Notes: generated by a model not told the origin, from the letters alone. A stretch of 64,000 nucleotides of DNA from Rhynchopus sp. YZ270_cl-10 (GCA_964035575.1 OZ037851.1:186001-250000), one strand, 5' to 3'. Shown: positions 12,253-23,400, counted from the first letter of the stretch. Numbers and translations are program-made.

Positions 12253-12622
12253 GTATTTCTTGTGTTAGTCAAGAAAATATGAAACAAAATATAGAAAAAG
12301 ACCACCCGAACACCAGTAGAATGCTTCGCTTCGAGAGGAACCACAAAAAAGAGTTAAAAAAGGCACTACTTGTTATGTTTCTCAGCAAACGGCTTGGTTT
12401 TTTTTGTTTGTAACATCATTCATTCAATATGGACAAAAATGACCATGAGGTCTTTTCGCACATAAGCCGCCTTTGAAGGAAACGCACGCTTAGCGCGTCA
12501 CTTCCACTGTACGAAGCAGAATGCTATGAACACCTCTAGTCTGCCACCTCCTCCCTCCCCTTAAAAATAGGCCCAAAATTTTCCCCCCGCCACTCGCATC
12601 AACGAGTTTATCGTAACGGCAC
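12253..12622. other. spacer upstream of the WD40 gene
   Basis: AT-rich, no gene seen. On the minus strand it contains GACTAACACAAG (12270-12259), which looks like a branch site joined to a 3' splice site, 73 nt upstream of the chosen start codon of the WD40 gene. Confidence 0.4.
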
Positions 12623-13626
12623 CTAAATTGACTTGCTGGTGGTCAAATAGTGGAGTCCAAACAAAAAGGAGAGTGTCCACGTTGCACAGTAGGACATATG
12701 CGTGTAAGGGGTGATTTGGTATTTGATGAAGTCCTCAGGATGGCGTGGCAGAGGGTACACTGTGCCCTCTGGACAGCCTTCGGGCAGTGCGACCAGGTCA
12801 ATCATGTAGGGCATCAGTGTGACGCCGTCTGCGACTTCGTTTCTGCGTTTGTAGTGCTCCCAGAAGATAGGGATATCTACTTTGGCGTACATGTTGGTGA
12901 GGTCGTCATGCACGTGGAGCTGGCCTTTGAAGAACTTTGCCTTTTCTCTGACAATACCTTCGATCTCCTGAACGGACGACGGCCACTGCGCCAAGTACTC
13001 TGCAGCCTTTGTCTCATCTTTGGAAGGCATCTGCCCGCGGTTCACCCAAATAAAATCACCACTGTCGGTGAGGAAGGGCACAAAGACGCTGTACACAGTA
13101 CCCGAGAAGTCTCCATTGAGGGTCTCGATCCTGCTGCGGGGGCCCACCAGGATGAACTCACTATCCTGCATTCGCCCCTTCAGGTGCACCTTCACGATCT
13201 CAGCAGGCAGGGCCCGGGGTGGCACCGTGACAGCAGCCTCCTCCACGATCCTTGTGCGCTCCTTGATGAGGTTGTGTTTCCATATCAATCTGTTCCCCTG
13301 CCACACGCTGAGCCCCCCTGTTACGCCAATCTGCAAAAGGAAAGGGAAATGGTAATATGGTTGCTAAACAAAAAAGGATTAAATTCATATATTTCCAATG
13401 AAAAATGTTGCAATAGAAATACGATGACGACAGAGGGAAAACAGAGATATGGCAGTACCAAGAGTCTGAGAGAAGGAAATGAAAGTTTTATTAAAAAAAC
13501 GACCCTATGCCTTGTGCTTAACATTTAATCACAAAGAATCATCTGCTAATGAAAGTCCCTTTTTTTCCCATTCTCCCCAATAACACATACCAGCGCGATG
13601 GTCAAATTTCTCCCTACCTTCGACAT
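12623..13626 (-). CDS. SURF1: SURF1-like cytochrome c oxidase assembly protein, two exons
   Basis: Predicted mitochondrial inner-membrane protein that helps assemble cytochrome c oxidase (family knowledge). Exon 1 (13626-13591) encodes MSKVGRNLTIAL. The 260-nt intron starts GTATGT and ends TTTTGCAG. Exon 2 runs 13330-12623. The joined 247-aa product has an N-terminal helix with GGLSVWQGNRLIWKHNLI, where SURF1 has its G..Q..R..WK segment. A central domain has VGPRS and FVPFLTDSGDFIWVNRG (family: LVNRGWVP), and a second helix follows HMSYCATWTLSFLFGL near the C-terminus. A pyrimidine-rich tract ending CCCACTGCAG stops 14 nt before the ATG, which suggests a splice acceptor and supports this start. 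No long targeting presequence is visible. It shows that the organism respires. Confidence 0.85.
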
Positions 13627-13640
13627 TGTGTACTGAGGAC

Positions 13641-13662
13641 CTGCAGTGGGAGGAGAAAGGGT
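13641..13662 (-). promoter_or_regulatory. splice-acceptor-like site just upstream of SURF1
   Basis: The minus strand reads a pyrimidine tract then CTGCAG, ending at 13641, only 14 nt before the SURF1 ATG. With no room for a normal promoter-proximal leader, this is best read as a trans-splice acceptor or the end of a 5' UTR intron. Confidence 0.5.
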
Positions 13663-14810
13663 TGGCTGTTGGGGTGAGGAATGCATTACAAATCCGTGCT
13701 GGGCTGAGGGGTGCTTTTTTGCTATGGGAAAAAAGGGGGTACAAAACCAAAACTTGAAAGATGAATTCTCGCTGTGCACACATAATAAGTTGGTAAGATG
13801 AACGTACACGCACAGTCACTTTCTAAAAAAAGAAAATTGAAAGTGCAAACGCATCACCGTACATCGCCACAGACGAACCCACCTTTTCCACAAACGCGCC
13901 TTAGTTATCCACGGTTGCGCCCACATGGACATCATGCACCTATGTCCGTTAAGTTCCCTGATGAGTGACTCACCTTAGAACGTGCTACACGCAGCCGTAG
14001 CTCCTCAGGAGCGTTATCCGTTGAAGAGTTTCATTTGACATGGGAATAAGGAACAGCAAAAAATAGTAAAAAATCGTATAAAAATCGTATAAAAAAAACG
14101 AGGGAGTAATATAAAACCCCCGCGTCTTTTTGAAAACTTGGTTGTATTAGTGTAGACAAGCTCCACTATACCAATGTTGTTAAGTCGGTACGCCACACAC
14201 GTCATACGCACTCTCAGTCAGGGGGTTTTGGAAAGAAAAAGAGGGGAAAGCCGAGTGAGACACACGAACCTTCTTTAAAATAACCAAGTGGCTTGTATTC
14301 CACATAAACTGATGTTTGAGCACCTACCAGATTATGTACGGCAGGCTGTCTTGGAGACGAAAATAGAAAAAGGTATGAAAATATTATCATCAAACCATTG
14401 ATCATTGGCTGGCGCCAACAGCGATGGTAATGACATAATCATCGACAATAATTGAAGTTGGCAAGATGAACCTACGCGGCACAGAGTCTTGAAGTACACA
14501 CACAACACACTGAATTTCACACACTGTCAAGACAATAATCATTTGAAGATGGCAGAGCTAACACAGTGGAGAGGAGGAGAAGGGAACGAGAGAAGGGGAA
14601 GTGACACACGTGTTATCTATTGTAGCCACTCAACACCCATCGACCTGCTCGCCACACCTGGCGCAAAAACGTTGCGTCCAGCATAGAGCGATAGTGGTCT
14701 AGGGCATGTCGACTAAATAACATAAATATAACCAAAAGCTGGTATGCATGGAAGAGATGTGCTGCATCTCTTCAATGGTAATCATATGAGTAAAAATCAA
14801 AAACAAATCA
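13663..14810. other. spacer between SURF1 and cysteine-rich gene A
   Basis: No gene is supported. It holds weak copies of the class I hairpin near 13797 and 14463 and AT-rich DNA. The 3' flank of gene A here is unlike the 3' flanks of copies B, C and D. Confidence 0.4.
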
Positions 14811-15833
14811 CTACTCAGCAGGTGGGTCAGCGCACCTGCCATGGCTGCACGTCTGCCCCGTCGTGCAGCAGTACGCGTCGTACTCTGTTTTGCAGCACAC
14901 AGCATCTTTCGTGTTGCAGATCTTGTCACCACGATGGCTTCCTTTCATACAGCAGGTCTGCGTGTTCATGTCGTACACAGTCCCCTTGAACTGGAACCAC
15001 GAGCCCTCTTGGAAGCAGCATCCTTGGTTCGGCTCAATGGCACCACAGACGTTGTCGCATTTGGTGCCTTCAGGCTTGCATCCACATTCGTCACTGCACG
15101 GCACGTCGTTGCTGCATGTGTCGGCACGTTGGTCGGTGACTTTCGTGGAGTTGGTCTTGTTCCAGACACAGCAGTGCTCACCCGCATCAACACAGCCACA
15201 GTCGCCAGAACACGTTTGGTCTGCTGTGCACTGTGACATGGTCTCGTGTCTGACAGTATCAGCGCGGGTTGCTGTGGTCCAGTGCTCGCAGCACGAGACA
15301 CTTGTGTCCTTTGTCATACATCCACACATGGGATCGCACCGCTGGGTTGTTGCGTTGCAGGTTTCAATCTTGTAGTGATAATTTCCCCTGAAGCCTTGCA
15401 TGTCAATACGTGGCCCGTTCGACTCACAGCAAATCTCCTCACTGGCATCGTAGCAGACGGGGTTGTCCTGCTTGTACTTCGGGTCACTCTGGATGCAGCA
15501 CGACTCACCATCCTTGCAGTTTCCTTGGGACGTTGCTGTGCAGGTGTGGGTCTTACCCTTAACACACCCACCATCGTAATATACAGTGTGGTAAGTGTCA
15601 CAGTAAGAAGTGGCCCATGGGCAGACGGGGTTCTGCACCTCATCACCTCCAACACAACACGTGGCACTCGAGGTGTTGTAACACGTTGGCCAATGCTGGC
15701 TTCCGTACCACTGCTGACAGCAAGCGTGGCCCTTGTCAGCGCACTGCTGTTGCTCGGTAGAGTTGCATGTTGGACTACTGGCGTGCACACCCATATTGGC
15801 ACACAGCACAACCAATGCAGCAATGCCTCTCAT
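14811..15833 (-). CDS. secreted cysteine-rich protein, copy A
   Basis: Predicted 340-aa secreted protein of unknown function, single exon. Residues 1-18 are a signal peptide (MRGIAALVVLCANMGVHA). The mature part has 46 cysteines, including ten adjacent Cys-Cys pairs, and no membrane helix. Three similar modules, C-x5/6-C-x3-CGC followed by a CC or C-x3-C, lie at about 159-182, 202-222 and 240-263. Adjacent-cysteine spacing recalls granulin-type folds, but I cannot assign a family. N-glycosylation sequons are present (for example NST, NKTNST). An in-frame upstream extension exists, but the signal peptide and a splice-acceptor-like CCACAG ending at 15858, 24 nt before the ATG, favour this start. 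Variable patches are residues 40-49 (QQWYGSQHWP here) and 186-194. Confidence 0.85.
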   Translation of the reverse strand: MRGIAALVVLCANMGVHASSPTCNSTEQQQCADKGHACCQQWYGSQHWPTCYNTSSATCCVGGDEVQNPVCPWATSYCDTYHTVYYDGGCVKGKTHTCTATSQGNCKDGESCCIQSDPKYKQDNPVCYDASEEICCESNGPRIDMQGFRGNYHYKIETCNATTQRCDPMCGCMTKDTSVSCCEHWTTATRADTVRHETMSQCTADQTCSGDCGCVDAGEHCCVWNKTNSTKVTDQRADTCSNDVPCSDECGCKPEGTKCDNVCGAIEPNQGCCFQEGSWFQFKGTVYDMNTQTCCMKGSHRGDKICNTKDAVCCKTEYDAYCCTTGQTCSHGRCADPPAE

Positions 15834-16822
15834 TGTTTCGTGTTCAAAAGGTAGTGTCTGTGGGAGTGTGGGTTTTGTTGTGTGACAGAAACACAAACAC
15901 CGAACCACCATTCGCGTGGCCAGGCAGAGAAGAACGTCGGGACGCTGAAAAGAAGCAGAGTGGAAAATAACGTGGGGTGGGTTTCGTTGTTAAAGAGCCA
16001 TTCTTCACACTTGATGAAACAACACAGGCAGAACAAGGATGAACGGGGCGGGTGAAATTGCTTAACAGTACACGACGTGAGAGGGACACCGTGGCACGTA
16101 AACATTTGAAACCAGGAAGGTGCCAACCGGACATACGTGAGCAGCAAATGAAGCCATTTCTAAGATAAGAAGTGAACTCATTACTCGGGGTGCTAAGTAG
16201 TCCTTTTAAACTGTGTATCCAAAAAAATAAAAATAAAAATAAATCTGAGCCACCGTAACATCCGAGCCTGATCAGGCTATCAAATAGGGGGTGAAAGAAA
16301 GAATGGTTTGTAAGCTGAGTCGAATCCTCGTATGCTTAGTCACCTCGAGTGGATATGAAAACACTTTCATCAGAACCTCTCAAGCGAGGGCGATGCAGCA
16401 ATCATTGAAACAAATACACGTCACACTGAATTGAACGAGATAGTGCCGTCTCGTAAATTTGTTGGGGTGAGAGAACCAAAAGGTGGCTAAATTCCAACAT
16501 AAGAACCCCAACACACTCACGCAGACGGCAACAAACAACACAAAGGCACTCCCACACCACAAGGCGTTGATACACCATTGCGGAAGAAGTGCCACACGTA
16601 TTCAAAAACAAGCATAAAAACTACTGTCACCTGATGCAGAAAACGCCTCTGTGGGCGCAGGCATCAGATCTTCGTAACCTAACAGAAAAGCAAACAAAAA
16701 AAAAGTGAAGTTGATAGTGCAAACGCCTCTGGGACGCAGGCACTGACACTCCGCGGGTTATCGAACCCCGGAGTGATGCGTATGGGATTGATTTACAGGG
16801 AATCTGTAAGCAGGTATACAGT
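15834..16822. repeat. spacer of the cysteine-rich array, with the upstream module
   Basis: The first about 130 bases upstream of gene A are shared with copies B, C and D. The stretch 16244-16670 is repeated at 22009-22445, 24787-25145 and 27399-27845 with small indels. It includes a class I hairpin (absent from the 24.8 kb copy) and a block ending in GGCGCAGGCATC. Because indels of about 14 bases break the hydrophobic open frame in some copies, I read this module as non-coding. A class II hairpin with a T-arm-like part is at 16704-16776. Confidence 0.6.
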
Positions 16823-17371
16823 CAGGGAAATAGCTCCATATACCGAATTATGCGACATCGCATAATTCTGGATTTTTTTGGGGGAAAAAAAAAAAAAAAA
16901 AAAAAAAAGAGGGGATTTTTGGGCACTTTTGGGGGCCCTCGCCCGCGGACCCCCAGATCTCCCAGATGACTGGAATGATGGAACCTTAAAATTTTCGCTC
17001 GCTGCGCTTGCAGATGTGCCGTACCCCTTAATTTTTTTTTGCCTGCGGCGCCATTTTCCTTTTTTGCTCCGCAAAAAAGGGTTTGTTGAGTGACTGTGTG
17101 GTTGTAAACCAGCATTTTTACACCGTACCCTATTTTTTTTTTTTCGCCTGCGGCGCCATTTATTTTTTTCCATACGGTTAGTGGAACGTAAGGTGCAAGA
17201 CCAAGCTCTGTAATAAGGGATTACATTCCGTTTTTGGTTATCTCGCAAATTGACCTTTCGCCTCTCCACTCAGTGAGGCTTGCGCGAAGCGCAACGACCG
17301 CTTTCGACCGGGCGGAAAAATTTCGTTTTCGCATAATTCCTGATTTTGGAGGAAAACCAAGCTATTTCCCT
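16823..17371. mobile_element. non-autonomous hAT-like DNA transposon
   Basis: The ends are 13-bp perfect inverted repeats beginning CAGGGAAATAGCT. A 7-bp direct repeat, ATACAGT, flanks the element (16816-16822 and 17372-17378). The interior shares the GCCTGCGGCGCCATTT blocks and nearby sequence with the element at 6112-6777 but has no coding capacity. The end type fits hAT, although 8 bp is the usual duplication, so the family call is tentative. Confidence 0.65.
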
Positions 17372-17993
17372 GATACAGTCATTATTAAAAAAAAAAAAGA
17401 AAATACCCTGCTGACAAACCGCGTCTTGCAATTCCAAAATTTTTAAACAGTCTATTTTTTTTCGGAAAATTTCTGTAGGGTTTTGCACGCGAGAGGGGGT
17501 CCAGAGGACTCAGAGATATTTTTATGAACCAAAGTGCGTCCACAAAATACGTAGCACGGCAAAATTGAAACTGAGGGGGTGAAAAAAAAACGAATGTCGG
17601 TAGTGGGTTTACCTTGGAAGCAGATTACTCTAACCGAAAAAGCACAAAAAGGGGAAGGGAAAGGGTAAGCTCATGACATCACGAGAAGCTGCATTTCATT
17701 ACACACGCTGAGGACAACCTACGAACGACAATATATGCAGTTCCAACCCGATCTTCCCTACCTCAAAAAGGCCTCGAGAAATGCATAAACTTGTGATTCA
17801 TGGATCGCTTCCAACAACGCATACTTGTTTTGAAACAAAATGTAAACAACAAAATCCCTGAAGTACAGAAAGTGTGTGTGGACAAAAGCAAAATTGAAAT
17901 CGACAGAAAAAGGAAGAGTAGAGTCACTCATCCGAGTTTGGAGTGCGGAACATTTCTCTTAACACAACATGTTTAGATAAAGAGAACGAATAA
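17372..17993. repeat. downstream module of the cysteine-rich array
   Basis: The stretch about 17580-17993 follows the stop codon of copy B. It recurs, with high similarity, after copy C (about 22900-23400) and in part after copy D (about 25740-25998). Copies A and E lack it. No gene is seen. It marks the ancestral duplication unit of about 2.6-3 kb. Confidence 0.55.
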
Positions 17994-19016
17994 CTACTCA
18001 GCAGGTGGGTCAGCGCACCTGCCATGGCTGCACGTCTGCCCCGCCGTGCAGCAGTACGCGTCGTAGTCCGTTTTGCAGCACACAGCATCTTTCGTGTTGC
18101 AGATCTTGTCACCACGATGGTTTCCCTTCATACAGCAGGTCTGCGTGTTCAGGTCGTACACAGTCCCCTTGAACTGGAACCACGAGCCCTCTTGGAAGCA
18201 GCATCCTTGGTTCGGCTCAATGGCACCACAGACGTTGTCGCATTTGGTGCCTTCAGGCTTGCATCCACATTCGTTACTGCACGGCACGTCGTTGCTGCAT
18301 GTGTCGGCACGTTGGTCGGTGACTTTCGTGGAGTTGGTCTTGTTCCAGACACAGCAGTGCTCACCCGCATCAACACAGCCACAGTCGCCAGAACACGTTT
18401 GGTCTGCTGTGCACTGTGACATGGTCTCGTGTCTGGTAATTTCTTCACGGTTTGCTCCTGTCCAGTGTTTGCAGCACGAGACACTTGTATCCTTTGTCAT
18501 ACACCCACACATGGGATCGCACCGCTGGGTGGTTGCGTTGCAGGTTTCAATCTTGTAGTTATAATATCCCCTGTTGCCTTGCATGTCAATACGGGGCCCG
18601 TTCGACTCACAGCAAATCTCCTCACTGGCATCGTAGCAGACGGGGTTGTCCTGCTTGTACTTCGGGTCACTCTGGATGCAGCACGACTCACCATCCTTGC
18701 AGTTTCCTTGGGACGTTGCTGTGCAGGTGATGGTCTTACCGGGAACACATCCACCATCGTAATATTCGGTGTGGTAAGTGTCACAGTAAGAAGTGGCCCA
18801 TGGGCAGACGGGGTTCTGCACCTCATCACCTCCAACACAACACGTGGCACTCGAGGTGTTGTAACACGTGGGCTTTCGCTCGGTGTCGTACCACTGCACA
18901 CAGCAAGCGTGGCCCTTGTCAGCGCACTGCTGTTGCTCGGTAGAGCTGCATGTTGGAGTATTGGCGTGCACACCCACATTGGCACACAGCACAACCAATG
19001 CAGCAATGCCTCTCAT
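17994..19016 (-). CDS. secreted cysteine-rich protein, copy B
   Basis: Predicted 340-aa secreted protein with the same plan as copy A: signal peptide, ten CC pairs, three C-x-CGC modules and no membrane segment. It differs from A mainly in patches: residues 40-49 read VQWYDTERKP, the 143-153 patch reads IDMQGNRGYYN, and 186-194 reads TGANREEIT. One cysteine-adjacent change is CCKHW instead of CCEHW. The C-terminal patch is CSHGRC, as in A. The 5' flank with CCACAG before the ATG is conserved. Farther upstream the shared array flank ends near 19145, where B leaves the A/C/D pattern and approaches the cyclase-like gene. Confidence 0.85.
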   Translation of the reverse strand: MRGIAALVVLCANVGVHANTPTCSSTEQQQCADKGHACCVQWYDTERKPTCYNTSSATCCVGGDEVQNPVCPWATSYCDTYHTEYYDGGCVPGKTITCTATSQGNCKDGESCCIQSDPKYKQDNPVCYDASEEICCESNGPRIDMQGNRGYYNYKIETCNATTQRCDPMCGCMTKDTSVSCCKHWTGANREEITRHETMSQCTADQTCSGDCGCVDAGEHCCVWNKTNSTKVTDQRADTCSNDVPCSNECGCKPEGTKCDNVCGAIEPNQGCCFQEGSWFQFKGTVYDLNTQTCCMKGNHRGDKICNTKDAVCCKTDYDAYCCTAGQTCSHGRCADPPAE

Positions 19017-19636
19017 TGTTTCGTGTTCAAAAGGTAGTGTCTGTGGGAGTGTGGGTTTTGTTGTGTGACAGAAACACAAATACCGAACCACCTTTCGCGT
19101 GGCCAGGAAGAGAAGAACGTCGGGATGCTGAAAAGAAGCAGAGTGGGTTGGGTTCATACGACTCTTGGGAACAAGGTTGTTGGCGAGACAAGACGAGATA
19201 GCAGGAGTGTCTTGAGAGTCTTGGCCCCCAGGAGTCGAAACCGTCTACTCCGGTGAGCTCCCAGCAAACCCTCAGGACCTCCTGGCAGCACTGCAAGACG
19301 TGAACTGGGTGGAGGCATAGGGGTGGGTCTGTGCATTTAAAAAAACCTTTGGCGCTTCAGCCGAGAGGTGTAAAAGGGGAAAGAAACTGTTGCAGGGTCT
19401 TGGAAAAGACCCTGCAACCTTATGCTCTAAATGATGTACTAAGTGCGCAACAGCAGCAAAGCTACTCTGGTGTAACGTCCGCTGGTTGTGTTCAAGATGT
19501 ATCGTCCTACTCGAGATAGGTTGCTGTTAATGCATCAGACTCGTTCAATGTGTGTAACTATTCAGTGGTGATAATTGTCATGTGTCTCACGCCTCACTTC
19601 AATATTTTTCAACATTTTTCACCATTTCTTAATATT
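19017..19636. other. spacer between copy B and the cyclase-like gene
   Basis: The first about 130 bases are the conserved 5' flank of the cysteine-rich family. After about 19145 the sequence is unique, with no gene seen. An inverted pair GCAGGGTCTT/AAGACCCTGC at 19393-19418 forms a short hairpin. Confidence 0.45.
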
Positions 19637-21391
19637 TTATCGCAGTGGTTGTGCCAAGGCCACACTCAGAAACCCGCCCTTGACTGTCGAGGGATGCACG
19701 TTCAAAGGCCTCCGTTCACAAGGACAACCCTGTTCAGCCTCTTCAACCGCCGCTGCAGACACATCGCCTTTCAGGTACTCCCGCACTGTTGTGTTGTAGT
19801 TCTCCCACTTACTGTTCTTCCCGATCTGGTACATCCACTCTTCAGTCTTATGTTTGGCTTCTTCGTTGCCAGACAGAAGCTCGGCAACCACTTCAGGTGT
19901 GTCAGAGGTTGCAGACACTTCCACCTTGCACGGAATCAGGCGCATCTCGTGTTCACACTCAGCGTCGCTGAAGCACATACGGTTGCAGAGCACGTCGCAG
20001 CCAAGGATACGTCCTGCACGTTCCATCCCATGCACGTCACGCACAAGTGTGCCCACCATGCTGAAGCGGCGCATCACTTCACACCCCATGTCACCACGCA
20101 GCACCTTCCCAGTCGCAACACCGATGTTCACCTGCGACAGCTTGGAGTCCTGCAAGAGCATTGTTGCTGTGTGCAGTGCTGAGGTGGCGTGGTTTGCACA
20201 CTGCCTTGACGTGTTGAACGAGCAGTGCACCCTGTCACCAACAAACACGTCCACCATCCCACGGTATGACTCTGTTGCTTTCAACGTCTTCAGAAGAAGA
20301 GTTGTGAAGAAGGAGGAGAAGTGTGCACTGTCCTGCTCCACCAGACGCAACGTGTCTTTGATGTTCACCGTCAGCAGAGTCGCCTTCACAGACGTGATCC
20401 CCAAAGCAACGTGTCGTACAATTGTAGGCAAACTTCCACTAGTGCAACTGGACAATGTACGCACCGTTGACTCATCGCAGTCTGACACTTCTGTGCAGTT
20501 CATTTCGTTGTCGTCATCAACGAAAACAGGTTCCTCATCATTAAGCAGACATGTCAGTGGCAGGTACGCTTTGTACGACCGCAGGTTCTTCTCCAACGCA
20601 CGCAGTGCCACCGTCATCCCCTGAGGCAGCTCATGTTCATGCTCTTCCAGCAGCTCCGCCACCTTCTCCACGTCGTATCCCGCCAGGAGCGAGGCGATCT
20701 CCTGCACAGCGTTGATCGTCCGCTCCATTGCTGCCTGCTCCTTCAGCACATCGCGTGCGAAACCACGTGTCACGATGAAGTCAAGCACGAAGACAGACAG
20801 CGGTACAAATAGAGCAGGAGACAGGAAGGACATTGGACATGGCAGCTTCTCACAGGCAAACTGACGGTTGGCATAATCTACCCTTCCGTACTCACCCTCC
20901 TGCTTAGGCAACCCTGGCAGGTCGAATAGACCAAACCTGAAGCTCGCCTCAGCACACATCAGCACCAACCACATGCTTATGAAACACACGAGACCCAGAC
21001 TGTACCCTGTTGGCACCTGCATCACAAGCAGCATGTCTATCACAAGCACAAGCATTGGCCATTGTTCAGAAGAGAGTGTACGTGCATTCAAGTCCCACAT
21101 CAGAATGCTCGCTGTTACTGAGTACATCGTGCCCACCACGATGGGTGTTGTCAACGGCACCCTGCACAGCACTAGACCGACACTTATGGCAAAAGCTAAT
21201 ATGGACGAGGTACTGGCAGCCATGTATACAGGTTGTTGTGCATTCATGTCGAAGGTGAGAGAGAGACCGGTGACAGTCGCACCGAGAGCAACACTACAAA
21301 AGGTGAAGAAGTGTGTGCGGCGCTCCTTCTCTTTTTTGTTGAGTGTGCCGTCCAAGGACAGCACGCCATCAAGACACTGCATGTCCCTCAT
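19637..21391 (-). CDS. six-helix membrane protein with degenerate class III cyclase domain
   Basis: Predicted 584-aa membrane protein. Residues about 28-220 hold about six hydrophobic segments. A helical linker with LEEHEHELP and a KAYLPLTCLL stretch follows, then a class III nucleotide cyclase-like domain (about 335-500). Recognisable marks are VNIKDTLRLV, DVFVGDRVHCSFNTSR, NIGVATGKVLRGDMG and MRRFSMVGTLVRDVHGMER. Compared with active cyclases (FADI, GD, and the VNxASR helix), the first metal-binding Asp is Asn here. The GD is kept, and the transition-state Asn and Arg are replaced. Catalysis is therefore unlikely, and a regulatory role is more plausible. The domain style resembles those of kinetoplastid-type multi-pass proteins. 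It is a single exon. CTACACAAG lies directly before the ATG. The gene sits inside the cysteine-rich array. Confidence 0.75.
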   Translation of the reverse strand: MRDMQCLDGVLSLDGTLNKKEKERRTHFFTFCSVALGATVTGLSLTFDMNAQQPVYMAASTSSILAFAISVGLVLCRVPLTTPIVVGTMYSVTASILMWDLNARTLSSEQWPMLVLVIDMLLVMQVPTGYSLGLVCFISMWLVLMCAEASFRFGLFDLPGLPKQEGEYGRVDYANRQFACEKLPCPMSFLSPALFVPLSVFVLDFIVTRGFARDVLKEQAAMERTINAVQEIASLLAGYDVEKVAELLEEHEHELPQGMTVALRALEKNLRSYKAYLPLTCLLNDEEPVFVDDDNEMNCTEVSDCDESTVRTLSSCTSGSLPTIVRHVALGITSVKATLLTVNIKDTLRLVEQDSAHFSSFFTTLLLKTLKATESYRGMVDVFVGDRVHCSFNTSRQCANHATSALHTATMLLQDSKLSQVNIGVATGKVLRGDMGCEVMRRFSMVGTLVRDVHGMERAGRILGCDVLCNRMCFSDAECEHEMRLIPCKVEVSATSDTPEVVAELLSGNEEAKHKTEEWMYQIGKNSKWENYNTTVREYLKGDVSAAAVEEAEQGCPCERRPLNVHPSTVKGGFLSVALAQPLR

Positions 21392-23400
21392 CTTGTGTAG
21401 TGTGTAATAATCTGGTCATGGAAAAAGGAGGAAATGAAACGGATCAGTTCCGACACAAAGGACAAGGATTAGTTGCGAGGTTTTCGCACAGGAAAAGTAG
21501 CACAAAGACAGGTTCTTGACATGTCCCCGACAGTTGTTCGGTAACACCAACAACGCTGAAGCTTTATTTTCCAGCTCTATTGGGGAATCGGATCACTCCT
21601 GTGTGATACCTGGGTTTTGGTGTGTGAGTTGCAAACGCGGAGGGGAAACGGTACAATGAAAGCGACGGATAAGTACACACGTCTCACGATGAGACAGGGT
21701 GTTGGGTCCGTGTTCTGCGTGCTTCTGTATCTCTCCTCCGGTAGGAATATCTTGCTCTGCTTCGGGTCCGCCGTCTCTTTGGACTTGACCAGCTTGTATA
21801 CCCCATGATGGCCACCCCGTACGTCGCTGCAACGTGTCCACTAATTTTTGACAGGCGTTCTTTAAAAAATGTGTGACAAACTGCGTGAAAAATGGTGGAA
21901 AATGCACGTGGGAACCAATGAAAATACGTCCTTATTTTCACTGGTCTCCACACGCAATTTTGTGTGAGAGAGGAAAATAAAGCTTCACCAATCGTGGATA
22001 AAAATATAAATCTGAGCCACCGTAACATCCGAGCCTGATCAGGCAACAAAAAGGGGGTGAAAGAAAGAATGGTTTGTAAGCTGAGTCGAATCCTCGTATG
22101 CTTAGTCACCTCGAGTGGATATGAAAACACTTTCATCAGAACCTCTGAAGCGAGGGCGATGAAGCAATCATTGAAACAAACACACGTCACACTGAATTGA
22201 ACGAGATAGTGCCGTCTCGTAAATTTGTTGGGGTGAGAATACCAAAAAGGTGGCTAACTTCCATCACACTCACGCAGACGGCAACAAACAACACAAAGGC
22301 ACTCCCACACCACAAGGCGTTGATACACCATTGCGGAAGAAGTGCCACACGTATTCAAAGACTTAACACGCACAAAAACTACTGTCACCAGATGCAGAAA
22401 ACGCCTCTGTGGGCGCAAGCATCGGATCTCCGTAGCTTAAAACAGAAAATCAAACAAAAATAAATAAAATAAAATATCCTGCTACCACATATGTTGCTAA
22501 ACCGCATCGTGCAATTCCAACATTTTGAAACGGTCTATTTGTTTCGGGAAAATTCTGTAGGGTTTTGCACGTGGGGGTCCAGAGGACTCAAAGATAGTTT
22601 TATGAACCAAAAGTTTCCAGAAAATCCAAAGAAGCAAAAGCGTACGTTGCTGTTCCGTCGGAGAGTTGGGGCTGTTCCTCAACCCTTTGAGGGAAGCCAC
22701 ATGCCTTGAGGTCGGCTCAGATTCCCTTGTAAATACCCCCGAATTCCAAGACCAAAAAGTGTGATGTTCGTCACTGTTTAGCAGGCTGCTTGTTGATCGC
22801 ATCCATTTTTTCAAGCACCCCAAAGACGCTGATACCTCGAAAACCACATCCTGAAGGTAGAGAGGCAGAGCACAAAAGAGGGGATGTTTGCATCATCCAC
22901 AAATGCGTAGCACGGCAAAATTGAAACTGAGGGGGGTGAAAAAACGATTTCGGTAGTGGGTTTACCTTGGAAGCAGATTACTCTAACCGAAAAAGCACAA
23001 AAAGGGAAAGGGAAAGGGAAAGGGTAAGCTCATGACATTAGAAGAACCCGCATTTTATCCCAGATGTATTTCACGAGTACAAAAGAAAAGCTGGGGTACG
23101 CAGGCACGCTGAGGACAACACATGAACGACAAAATATTGTACAGTTCCAACCCGATCTTCCCTACCTGAAAAAGGCGTGGAGAAATGCATAAACTTGTGA
23201 TTCATTGGTCGCTTCCAACAACGCATACTTGTTTTGAAACAAAATGTAAACAACAAAATCCCTGAAGTACAGAAAGTGTGTGTGGGGCACAAAAGCAAAA
23301 TTGAAATCGACAGAAAAAGGAAGAGTAGAGTCACTCATCCGAGTTTGGAGTGCGGAACATTTCTCTTAACACAACATGTTTAAATAAAGATAACAAATAA
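21392..23400. repeat. spacer of the array between cyclase-like gene and copy C
   Basis: No gene is supported. A copy of the array upstream module lies at 22009-22445 but has no cysteine-rich gene next to it, suggesting that a copy was lost or that the cyclase-like gene was inserted or retained within the array. A second shared block (about 22490-22850) recurs at about 25190-25700 and in part at 17400-17560. The downstream module of copy C covers about 22900-23400 and includes a short GGGAAA tandem repeat near 23005. Confidence 0.55.

Noticed and set aside
14811-15911. Longer N-terminus for the cysteine-rich protein (MVVRCLCFCHTTKP...)
   Set aside because: The internal Met begins a clear signal peptide, and a splice-acceptor-like site lies between the two starts.
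16380-16611. Hydrophobic small open frames in the array's upstream module (also at 27560)
   Set aside because: Other copies of the same module have a 14-base deletion that breaks the frame, so the conservation is from DNA duplication, not protein.
16746-16776. A tRNA gene, because of a T-arm-like GGTTCGATAACC
   Set aside because: No matching acceptor stem, D arm or anticodon arm could be drawn around it.
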